Of a stretch of 64,000 bases of DNA, positions 54,201 through 64,000 are shown piece after piece. The DNA is taken from assembly GCF_000004195.4 (NCBI RefSeq), contig NC_030680.2, positions 1,738,964 to 1,802,963 of the forward strand, in the 5' to 3' direction. Origin of the DNA: Xenopus tropicalis (lineage: Eukaryota; Chordata; Amphibia; Anura; Pipidae). The notes below the pieces were generated by a model, which saw nothing but the letters and a program-made list of their open reading frames with translations, ran no database searches and had not been told where the DNA came from. The position numbers and the translations under genes are program-made. The stretch's first letter is position 1. Each line of letters opens with the position of its first letter.

Positions 54201-57200
54201 TTGTTATGGGCTAAGGGGGCCCAGCCTGAAGGCCAGTTAGGGGGGGATTTGGGGTGAGTGCTTATTTGTGCCCAGGGTACCCCTGGAACTATAGCAGGGT
54301 GACTGTTACCCCAATGTTTCTATATATCTGTAACCTTGTTATGGGCTAAGGGGGCCCAGCCTGAAGGCCAGTTAGGGGGGGATTTGGGGTGAGTGCTTAT
54401 TTGTGCCCTGGGTACCCCTGGAACTATAGCGGGGTGACTGTTACCCCAATGTTTCTATATATCTGGAACCTTGTTATGGGCTAAGGGAGCCCAGCCTGAA
54501 GGCCAGTTAGGGGGGGATTTGGGGTGAGTGCTTATTTGTGCCCTGGGTACCCCTGGAACTATAGCGGGGTGACTGTTACCCCAATGTTTCTATATATCTG
54601 TAACCTTGTTATGGGCTAAGGGGGCCCAGCCTGAAGGCCAGTTAGGGGGGATTTGGGGTGAGTGCTTATTTGTGCCCTGGGTACCCCTGGAACTATAGCG
54701 GGGTGACTGTTACCCCAATGTTTCTATATATCTGTAACCTTGTTATGGGCTAAGGGGGCCCAGCCTGAAGGCCAGTTAGGGGGGATATGGGGTGAGTGCT
54801 TATTTGTGCCCTGGGTACATCTGGAACTATAGTGGGGTGACTGTTACCCCAATGTTTCTATATATCTGTAACCTTGTTATGGGCTTAGGGGCCCAGCCTG
54901 AAGGCCAGTTAGGGGGGATTTGGGGTGAGTGCTTATTTGTGCCCTGGGTACCCCTGGAACTATAGTGGGGTGACTGTTACCCCAATGTTTCTATATATCT
55001 GTAACCTTGTTATGGGCTAAGGGGGCCCAGCCTGAAGGCCAGTTAGGGGGGGATTTGGGGTGAGTGCTTATTTGTGCCCTGGGTACCCCTGGAACTATAG
55101 TGGGGTGACTGTTACCCCAATGTTTCTATATATCTGTAACCTTGTTATGGGCTAAGGGGGCCCAGCCTGAAGGCCAGTTAGGGGGGATTTGGGATGAGTG
55201 CTTATTTGTGCCCTGGGTACCCCTGGAACTATAGTGGGGTGACTGTTACCCCAATGTTTCTATATATCTGTAACCTTGTTATGGGCTAAGGGGGCCCAGC
55301 CTGAAGGCCAGTTAGGGGGGATTTGGGGTGAGTGCTTATTTGTGCCCTGGGTACCCCTGGAACTATAGTGGGGTGACTGTTACCCCAATGTTTCTATATA
55401 TCTGTAACCTTGTTATGGGCTAAGGGGGCCCAGCCTGAAGGCCAGTTAGGGGGGGATTTGGGGTGAGTGCTTATTTGTCCCCTGGGTACCCCTGGAACTA
55501 TAGCAGGGTGACTGTTACCCCAATGTTTCTATATATCTGTAACCTTGTTATGGGCTAAGGGAGCCCAGCCTGAAGGCCAGTTAGGGGGGGATTTGGGGTG
55601 GGTGCTTATTTGTGCCTTGGGTACCCCTGGAACTATAGCAGGGTGACTGTTACCCCAATGTTTCTATATATCTGTAACCTTCTTATGGGCTAAGGGGGCC
55701 CAGCCTGAAGGCCAGTTAGGGGGGGATTTGGGGTGAGTGCTTATTTGTGCCCTGGGTACCCCTGGAACTATAGCGGGGTGACTGTTACCCCAATGTTTCT
55801 ATATATCTGTAACCTTCTTATGGGCTAAGGGGGCCCAGCCTGAAGGCCAGTTAGGGGGGGATTTGGGGTGAGGGCTTATTTGTGCCCTGGGTACCCCTGG
55901 AACTATAGCGGGGTGACTGTTACCCCAATGTTTCTATATATCTGTAACCTTGTTATGGGCTAAGGGGGCCCAGCCTGAAGGCCAGTTAGGGGGGGATTTG
56001 GGGTGAGGGCTTATTTGTGCCCTGGGTACCCCTGGAACTATAGCGGGGTGACTGTTACCCCAATGTTTCTATATATCTGTAACCTTGTTATGGGCTAAGG
56101 GGGCCCAGCCTGAAGGCCAGTTAGGGGGGATTTGGGGTGCTTATTTGTGCCCTGGGTACCCCTGGAACTATAGCAGGGTGACTGTTACCCCAATGTTTCT
56201 ATATATCTGTAACCTTGTTATGGGCTAAGGGGGCCCAGCCTGAAGGCCAGTTAGGGGGGGATTTGGGGTGAGTGCTTATTTGTGCCCTGGGTACCCCTGG
56301 AACTATAGCTGGGGTGACTGTTACCCCAATGTTTCTATATATCTGTAACCTTGTTATGGGCTAAGGGGGCCCAGCCTGAAGGCCAGTTAGGGGGGGATTT
56401 GGGGTGAGTGCTTATTTGTGCCCTGGGTACCCCTGGAACTATAGCGGGGTGACTGTTACCCCAATGTTTCTATATATCTGTAACCTTGTTATGGGCTAAG
56501 GGAGCCCAGCCTGAAGGCCAGTTAGGGGGGATTTGGGGTGAGTGCTTATTTGTGCCCTGGGTACCCCTGGAACTATAGCGGGGTGACTGTTACCCCAATG
56601 TTTCTATATATCTGTAACCTTGTTATGGGCTAAGGGGGCCCAGCCTGAAGGCCAGTTAGGGGGGATTTGGGGTGAGTGCTTATTTGTGCCCTGGGTACCC
56701 CTGGAACTATAGTGGGGTGACTGTTACCCCAATGTTTCTATATATCTGTAACCTTGTTATGGGCTAAGGGGGCCCAGCCTGAAGGCCAGTTAGGGGGGGA
56801 TTTGGGGTGAGTGCTTATTTGTGCCCTGGGTACCCCTGGAACTATAGTGGGGTGACTGTTACCCCAATGTTTCTATATATCTGTAACCTTGTTATGGGCT
56901 AAGGGGGCCCAGCCTGAAGGCCAGTTAGGGGGGGATTTGGGGTGAGTGCTTATTTGTGCCCAGGGTACCCCTGGAACTATAGCAGGGTGACTGTTACCCC
57001 AATGTTTCTATATATCTGTAACCTTGTTATGGGCTAAGGGGGCCCAGCCTGAAGGCCAGTTAGGGGGGGATTTGGGGTGAGTGCTTATTTGTGCCCTGGG
57101 TACCCCTGGAACTATAGCGGGGTGACTGTTACCCCAATGTTTCTATATATCTGGAACCTTGTTATGGGCTAAGGGAGCCCAGCCTGAAGGCCAGTTAGGG

Positions 57201-60200
57201 GGGGATTTGGGGTGAGTGCTTATTTGTGCCCTGGGTACCCCTGGAACTATAGCGGGGTGACTGTTACCCCAATGTTTCTATATATCTGTAACCTTGTTAT
57301 GGGCTAAGGGGGCCCAGCCTGAAGGCCAGTTAGGGGGATTTGGGGTGAGTGCTTATTTGTGCCCTGGGTACCCCTGGAACTATAGCGGGGTGACTGTTAC
57401 CCCAATGTTTCTATATATCTGTAACCTTGTTATGGGCTAAGGGGGCCCAGCCTGAAGGCCAGTTAGGGGGGATTTGGGGTGAGTGCTTATTTGTGCCCTG
57501 GGTACCCCTGGAACTATAGTGGGGTGACTGTTACCCCAATGTCTCTATATATCTGTAACCTTGTTATGGGCTAAGGGGGCCCAGCCTGAAGGCCAGTTAG
57601 GGGGGAATTTGGGGTGAGTGCTTATTTGTGCCCTGGGTACCCCTGGAACTATAGTGGGGTGACTGTTACCCCAATGTTTCTATATATCTGTAACCTTGTT
57701 ATGGGCTAAGGGGGCCCAGCCTGAAGGCCAGTTAGGGGGGATTTGGGGTGAGTGCTTATTTGTGCCCTGGGTACCCCTGGAACTATAGCAGGGTGACTGT
57801 TACCCCAATGTTTCTATATATCTGTAACCTTGTTATGGGCTAAGGGGGCCCAGCCTGAAGGCCAGTTAGGGGGGATTTGGGATGAGTGCTTATTTGTGCC
57901 CTGGGTACCCCTGGAACTATAGTGGGGTGACTGTTACCCCAATGTTTCTATATATCTGTAACCTTGTTATGGGCTAAGGGGGCCCAGCCTGAAGGCCAGT
58001 TAGGGGGGATTTGGGGTGAGTGCTTATTTGTGCCCTGGGTACCCCTGGAACTATAGTGGGGTGACTGTTACCCCAATGTTTCTATATATCTGTAACCTTG
58101 TTATGGGCTAAGGGGGCCCAGCCTGAAGGCCAGTTAGGGGGGGATTTGGGGTGAGTGCTTATTTGTCCCCTGGGTACCCCTGGAACTATAGCAGGGTGAC
58201 TGTTACCCCAATGTTTCTATATATCTGTAACCTTGTTATGGGCTAAGGGAGCCCAGCCTGAAGGCCAGTTAGGGGGGGATTTTGGGTGGGTGGTTATTTG
58301 TGCCTTGGGTACCCCTGGAACTATAGCAGGGTGACTGTTACCCCAATGTTTCTATATATCTGTAACCTTCTTATGGGCTAAGGGGGCCCAGCCTGAAGGC
58401 CAGTTAGGGGGGGATTTGGGGTGAGTGCTTATTTGTGCCCTGGGTACCCCTGGAACTATAGCGGGGTGACTGTTACCCCAATGTTTCTATATATCTGTAA
58501 CCTTGTTATGGGCTAAGGGGGCCCAGCCTGAAGGCCAGTTAGGGGGGGATTTGGGGTAAGTGCTTATTTGTGCCCTGGGTACCCCTGGAACTATAGTGGG
58601 GTGACTGTTACCCCAATGTTTCTATATATCTGTAACCTTGTTATGGGCTAAGGGGGCCCAGCCTGAAGGCCAGTTAGGGGGGGATTTGGGGTGAGGGCTT
58701 ATTTGTGCCCTGGGTACCCCTGGAACTATAGCGGGGTGACTGTTACCCCAATGTTTCTATATATCTGTAACCTTGTTATGGGCTAAGGGGGCCCAGCCTG
58801 AAGGCCAGTTAGGGGGGGATTTGGGGTGAGGGCTTATTTGTGCCCTGGGTACCCCTGGAACTATAGCGGGGTGACTGTTACCCCAATGTTTCTATATATC
58901 TGTAACCTTGTTATGGGCTAAGGGGGCCCAGCCTGAAGGCCATTTAGGGGGGGATTTGGGGTGCTTATTTGTGCCCTGGGTACCCCTGGAACTATAGCAG
59001 GGTGACTGTTACCCCAATGTTTCTATATATCTGTAACCTTGTTATGGGCTAAGGGGGCCCAGCCTGAAGGCCAGTTAGGGGGGGATTTGGGGTGAGTGCT
59101 TATTTGTGCCCTGGGTACCCCTGGAACTATAGCGGGGTGACTGTTACCCCAATGTTTCTATATATCTGTAACCTTGTTATGGGCTAAGGGGGCCCAGCCT
59201 GAAGGCCAGTTAGGGGGGGATTTGGGGTGAGTGCTTATTTGTGCCCTGGGTACCCCTGGAACTATAGCGGGGTGACTGTTACCCCAATGTTTCTATATAT
59301 CTGTAACCTTGTTATGGGCTAAGGGGGCCCAGCCTGAAGGCCAGTTAGGGGGGGATTTGGGGTGAGTGCTTATTTGTGCCCTGGGTACCCCTGGAACTAT
59401 AGCGGGGTGACTGTTACCCCAATGTTTCTATATATCTGTAACCTTGTTATGGGCTAAGGGAGCCCAGCCTGAAGGCCAGTTAGGGGGGATTTGGGGTGAG
59501 TGCTTATTTGTGCCCTGGGTACCCCTGGAACTATAGCGGGGTGACTGTTACCCCAATGTTTCTATATATCTGTAACCTTGTTATGGGCTAAGGGGGCCCA
59601 GCCTGAAGGCCAGTTAGGGGGGGATTTGGGGTGAGTGCTTATTTGTGCCTTGGGTACCCTTGGAACCATAGCAGGGTGACTGTTACCCCAATGTTTCTAT
59701 ATATCTGTAACCTTCTTATGGGCTAAGGGGGCCCAGCCTGAAGGCCAGTTAGGGGGGGATTTGGGGTGAGTGCTTATTTGTGCCCTGGGTACCCCTGGAA
59801 CTATAGCGGGGTGACTGTTACCCCAATGTTTCTATATATCTGTAACCTTGTTATGGGCTAAGGGGGCCCAGCCTGAAGGCCAGTTAGGGGGGGATTTGGG
59901 GTGAGGGCTTATTTGTGCCCTAGGTACCCCTGGAACTATAGTGGGGTGACTGTTACCCCAATGTTTCTATATATCTGTAACCTTGTTATGGGCTAAGGGG
60001 GCCCAGCCTGAAGGCCAGTTAGGGGGGGATTTGGGGTGAGTGCTTATTTGTGCCCTGGGTACCCCTGGAACTATAGCGGGGTGACTGTTACCCCAATGTT
60101 TCTATATATCTGTAACCTTGTTATGGGCTAAGGGGGCCCAGCCTGAAGGCCAGTTAGGGGGGGATTTGGGGTGAGGGCTTATTTGTGCCCTGGGTACCCC

Positions 60201-60457
60201 TGGAACTATAGCGGGGTGACTGTTACTCCAATGTTTCTATATATCTGTAACCTTGTTATGGGCTAAGGGGGCCCAGCCTGAAGGCCAGTTAGGGGGGGAT
60301 TTGGGGTGAGGGCTTATTTGTGCCCTGGGTACCCCTGGAACTATAGCGGGGTGACTGTTACCCCAATGTTTCTATATATCTGTAACCTTGTTATGGGCTA
60401 AGGGGGCCCAGCCTGAAGGCCAGTTAGGGGGGGATTTGGGGTGAGTGCTTATTTGTG
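51203..60457. repeat. 134-135-bp satellite, about 69 monomers
   Basis: The monomer starts GTGACTGTTACCCCAATGTT and contains GGGCCCAGCCTGAAGGCCAG and TTATTTGTGCCCTGGGTACC. Start points at 51342, 51476 and 51611 give 134-135 bp. Diagnostic variants recur about 2.55-2.82 kb apart (for example TCTGGAACC at about 51910, 54466 and 57151), so monomers are arranged in higher-order blocks of 19-21. There is no open frame of note. Confidence 0.97.
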
Positions 60458-60481
60458 TTTTTTGTAATTATACTACTGTGC

Positions 60482-60978
60482 TGTCAGGACAGATATATGT
60501 CTTTTCATTTAATTATTGGTATGAGCAGTCCTCCAGCTCCATCTACTGGACACTTGTAGATATTTCCTGGTGTTAGTTATTTGTTTAATAAAGTTAGCTA
60601 TTGACCCCTGATAACTCCAGGTCACAGGAAGTAGGTGTTTCCAGCCTGTGCAGTTTATCTCATGTGCTTTCAGCTTCCTCCATGCTAAACAGGCCCTATG
60701 CAGCATTGTTGGTGAGTGTATACAGTTTTACTTGCTTAATATACTCAGCTCCTGCATCTCAGAGAGGGAGGTTTGTTTCTGTTTGATAGCAGATTTATTA
60801 CATCCGTGTAATGTATATGTATGTATATTGTTTCACCAGCAGAGACACTTATACCCTTTTATTTGTATGTATTTCAGTTTTACCCTTTCACCTTCAAATA
60901 CTCATTAAACAAGTTAACAACTTACACAGTGTGGTGTTTTGAAGGAGGGTTATCTGCCTGTCAATCTTACTTCAGACA
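60482..60978 (+). promoter_or_regulatory. Candidate 5' LTR of BEL/Pao element
   Basis: TGTCAGGACAGATATATG at the left and CTTACTTCAGACA at the right provide TG...CA borders, and AATAAA occurs at 60587-60592. It sits between the satellite and the gag gene. Borders are tentative because the 3' LTR lies outside the window. Confidence 0.4.
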
Positions 60979-61157
60979 GTGAGCAGGACAGAACAGTAGA
61001 CAACATCACGCATAGCTGATGCAATACAGCACAGTAAAACAACAGCTTGTATCAAGAGGCCCACACGCAGAGTGGATTAGCAAGTACCACAGAGATACAG
61101 TACAGCTTCAGTTAACATAGTACCACGTGCTAACTCTTATCAAGATTAGACGGCAAG

Positions 61158-63131
61158 ATGTCTGAACGATCAATCAAAACCAGATCTAGGGTGTCACATT
61201 CATCCAGACTCTCAAACCGCTCCCAGGTGTCTGACGCTGCGCTTTTCCGCGCAGAAGCTGCCGCTGCACTAGCTCAACTCACATTTACTGGGAAGGAAAC
61301 AGAGCTAAAATTAGAGAAGACATGCTTAGAAGCTTCAATAGAGATTCTTAACTTACATAAGACCGTGGCAATCGCAAATGCCAAAGCAGATACATTAGAT
61401 GCAGCTCTTGACACTACAGAACAAGCAAGTCAGAAATTCACAATGCAGCCTGATGTAAAACCAGAAACTGCTATGCAACGTACCAAAGAATATGTGCTGA
61501 AACATTCACAGGAGTACAGTCCATCAATGCCAAGCCTAGAAAAGCTTAGTGAGTACAGAGACAGTGATGTTATCCCATCATTTGAGCAAAATCATAGTAT
61601 ACCTCTCCAGAACATTCCCTTACAATGTGACTATGCCTCACCACCAGATGGTGCTCTGTTACAAGAACAAAAGGATTTCAAGCAATTGTATCCTGTTAAT
61701 GTGAAAACTCCTGCAGCCAGAGACTATAATGACATTCAGTGGACTTTACCTGTTACTAATAAATACAGCTATCCTCCTGTTACACACCCAGGGGTTCCTG
61801 ATAGAGACAGTCATTCTCCAGAGGGATCATACCAGCACACACCAGATGTGAAGCCAGCGCTTCCTATTAAGCCTGATTCAAACCAACTTACTGGCAATCA
61901 ACAGATGTCAGACTTAGTGAGATTTATGGCACGCAGAGAAATGATAACATCAGGTCTTGTCCAGTTCGACGAGAAACCAGAAAACTACAGGGCTTGGAAG
62001 GCGTCATTTAAAAATGCTATAGAAGACCTTCACCTTTCATACAAAGAAGAAACAGATCTCCTAGTGAAGTGGCTAGGTCCAGAGTCCAGCAGACAAGTGA
62101 AAGGCATTCGGGCAGTATATGTCAATGATTCTTGTAAAGGACTATAGATGTCATGGCAAAGGTTGAATGAAGATTATGGAGCTCCAGAGAAGTTAGATAA
62201 ATCCCTGTGGGGCAGGATTGACAACTTTGGGAATATCTTTGAAAGAGATTGCAGCAAGAAACTTAGAGAATTCAGTGATCTGGTAATAGAACTGTTGGCA
62301 GCAAAAAATGAAGGATGCTTTCTAGGACTAGGTAATCTTGATTCTGCTAGAGGAATAGAAGACCTTGTGAAAAAGCTGCCAGATTCTCTAAAAAGGAAAT
62401 GGGCATCACATGGGACCAAGTACAAGGAAATACATAATGTACTATTCCCACCATTCTCTTATTTCGTGCAATTTATCTCTCAACAAGCAAAGATGTACAA
62501 TGACCCAGGGTTTGCTCAGACGTTCCAGACCTTTGGTGACAACAAGCCAGAGATATACCGCTACAAGAACACCCCTCAGAGAAGCTCCATCAGGGTGCAC
62601 AAGACTGAAGTATCCCAAGCTACAGGAAACTCTTCTGCTTTCACCGATGCTAAGACCATGGACTTAACAAAAGGATGTCCGATTCATCACAAACCTCATC
62701 CTCTGTACAAATGCCGAGGCTTCAGAGGTAAGTGCCTTGATGAGAGAAAGACTTTCTTAAAACAAAACAATATTTGTTACCGTTGCTGTGCCTTCAATGC
62801 ACACCTTGCGAAAGACTGTGACAAACCAGTTAGCTGCACGGAGTGCAACATTGACAGACACGTGTCTGCTCTTCATCCTGGTCCTGCACCATGGTCAGTC
62901 AGACCGCCAGAAGGGAGTGATCATGGCGGGGAGGGAAAGGATAACGGTGCAGAGGCTACAGTAACTACAACATGTACCGAAGTGTGTGGAGGAGACCTTC
63001 GAGACAGATCATGCTCTAAAATCTGTTTGGTCAGTGTCTATCCTACAGGACAAAAGAACAGAGCAATCAAACTTTATGCTATTCTAGATGACCAAAGTAA
63101 TAGGTCCCTGGTCAGGTCAGAGTTTTTTTAA
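61158..63131 (+). pseudogene. BEL/Pao gag and start of protease, in-frame TAG
   Basis: One frame is open from ATG at 61158 to TAA at 63131 except for a single TAG at 62145-62147. Residues from about 250 match the BEL/Pao gag domain (DUF1759-like): FDEKPENYRAWKASFKNAIE, then, after the TAG, WQRLNEDYGAPEKLDKSLWG. Cysteine clusters at about 62687-62850 (CPIHHKPHPLYKC, CYRCCAFNAHLAKDC, CTECNIDRH) are the zinc-knuckle region. AILDDQSNRSLVRSEFF (about 63078-63128) begins the aspartic-protease-like DUF1758 domain, ending at a T-run where a one-base shift is likely. A coiled-coil-like alanine-rich segment lies near residues 30-100. Confidence 0.88.
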
Positions 63132-64000
63132 ATCTTCAGGTCAAAAGGCCAGCAGTTTCCATATTCTCTCAGAACCTGTGCAGGGGTGATTAACACTTCA
63201 GGAAGAAGAGCGCAAGGGTTTGAACTACAGTCTCTTGATGGCAAAACCACAATCTCATTACCCACACTCATTGAATGTAATGAGATACCGAATGACCGGA
63301 CGGAGATCCCAACCCCTGAGGTGGCTCTTCATCACAAACATCTAAGGTCACTTGCTAGTGAGATACCGAAACTCGATCCATCAGCATCTATCCTTATGCT
63401 GTTAGGAAGAGACATAATTAGGATCCATAAAGTGAGGGAACAGATCAACGGACCACATAACGCTCCTTATGCACACAGATTAGACACAGGATTGGGTCAT
63501 AGTGGGCAATGCAATGTCTAGACCAGACTTAGTACACTGTCTTTGCACCAGAACCTCAGAAGAGAGCTGCAGATCCCTCTTTCCACCTTGTCCATACTTC
63601 TACAATGTGAGGGAAAACTATGACATGAATGTATGCGTAGCCATGCAATCCTCAGTGTCTACGTACAAATCCTCTTGCAAAGAGTTTGAGGATCATGTAA
63701 GCCACAGTATCTTTCAGAGAACAACAGAAGATGAGACGGTTGCTCCTTCTCTTGAAGATCTTGCCTTTATGAAAACAATGAAGGGGGGTTTCTACAGAGC
63801 AGAAGACAGTAGTTGGGTAGCTCCTTTACCCTTCAAACCACAAAGAAAGCAGCTACCAAATAACAAAGAACAAGTCTTGCAACGTTTCAGGTCCTTACAG
63901 AGGTCTTTTAAAGTAAAACCTGAGATGAGACAGCATTTCTTTGCATTTATGGGAAAGGTAATCCAAAATGGCCACGCAGAGATAGCACCACCTCTCAATC
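63132..64000 (+). pseudogene. BEL/Pao protease and RT N-terminal region, frameshifted
   Basis: After the T-run the protease-like domain continues in another frame to 63521 (QGFELQSLDGKTTISLPTLI, then LLGRDIIRIHKV). Further shifts lead to the start of the reverse transcriptase (about 63730-64000): EDSSWVAPLPFKPQRKQLPN, then FFAFMGKVIQNGHAEIAPPL, typical of BEL/Pao pol upstream of the catalytic motifs. The element runs off the window end. Confidence 0.82.

Noticed and set aside
51203..60457. rDNA spacer or tRNA cluster
   Set aside because: No tRNA box A/B or rRNA sequence is visible; the monomer is simple satellite.

Overview
This is vertebrate, almost certainly amphibian (Xenopus-like), genomic DNA. 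It contains phase-1 immunoglobulin-superfamily exons with GT-AG borders, Tx1/L1, L2, BEL/Pao and Ty3/Gypsy retroelements, several Tc1/mariner elements, an intact hAT transposon, and TTAA-targeted MITEs whose ends resemble Xenopus T2-type elements. There is no bacterial-style operon, RNA gene or CRISPR array. Most long open frames are tandem repeats whose unit lacks stop codons.

Host genes. Six minus-strand exons with splice borders can be defined. An Ig V exon (46168-46515), an Ig C1 exon (37317-37640) and a transmembrane exon (26773-26874) form a V-C1-TM cell-surface protein, most like NCR3LG1 (B7-H6). Further downstream on the same strand are three more Ig C1-like exons (12779-13255, 11011-11388, 10049-10354). 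They probably belong to a second related gene that continues past the window start, or to a rearranged locus. No signal-peptide or cytoplasmic exon was found.

Mobile elements, left to right: end of a TTAA MITE (1-33); hAT-type MITE with big hairpins (1990-3060); LTR-like element (3537-5422); palindromic-end MITE (6000-6763); L2 RT fragment (7952-8700); MITE with perfect 8-bp TSD (11542-12294); Tc1 remnant (13505-14530); Tx1-like LINE remnant (about 15452-24362), split by a solo-LTR-like piece that is itself split by a complete 6.87-kb hAT transposon (17101-23968) encoding an uninterrupted 1063-aa transposase; an A-B-A'-B' inverted-repeat block (24359-24860); an RT fragment (28405-28958); a 5'-truncated L1 with TSD (30171-32290); Tc1 elements at 32388-36175 and 38164-40777; a degenerate Ty3/Gypsy element (47040-50870) split by a TTAA MITE (49427-50209); and the 5' part of a BEL/Pao element (about 60482-64000).

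Tandem repeats occupy roughly 23 kb, over a third of the window, in at least 15 arrays with units from 18 to about 135 bp. The largest are a 134-135-bp satellite (51203-60457) with about 2.6-2.8-kb higher-order periodicity and a 30/34-bp array (42276-46127) that ends 40 bp from the V-exon donor site. Several arrays sit inside transposons. In two Tc1 elements the array unit is a piece of the transposase gene itself, the C-terminal end in one and the N-terminal end in the other. In a further case a second copy of the surrounding sequence, lacking the array, is present in the window. Repeated birth of minisatellites from transposon or local sequence inside an immune-receptor-like locus is the most notable pattern here.
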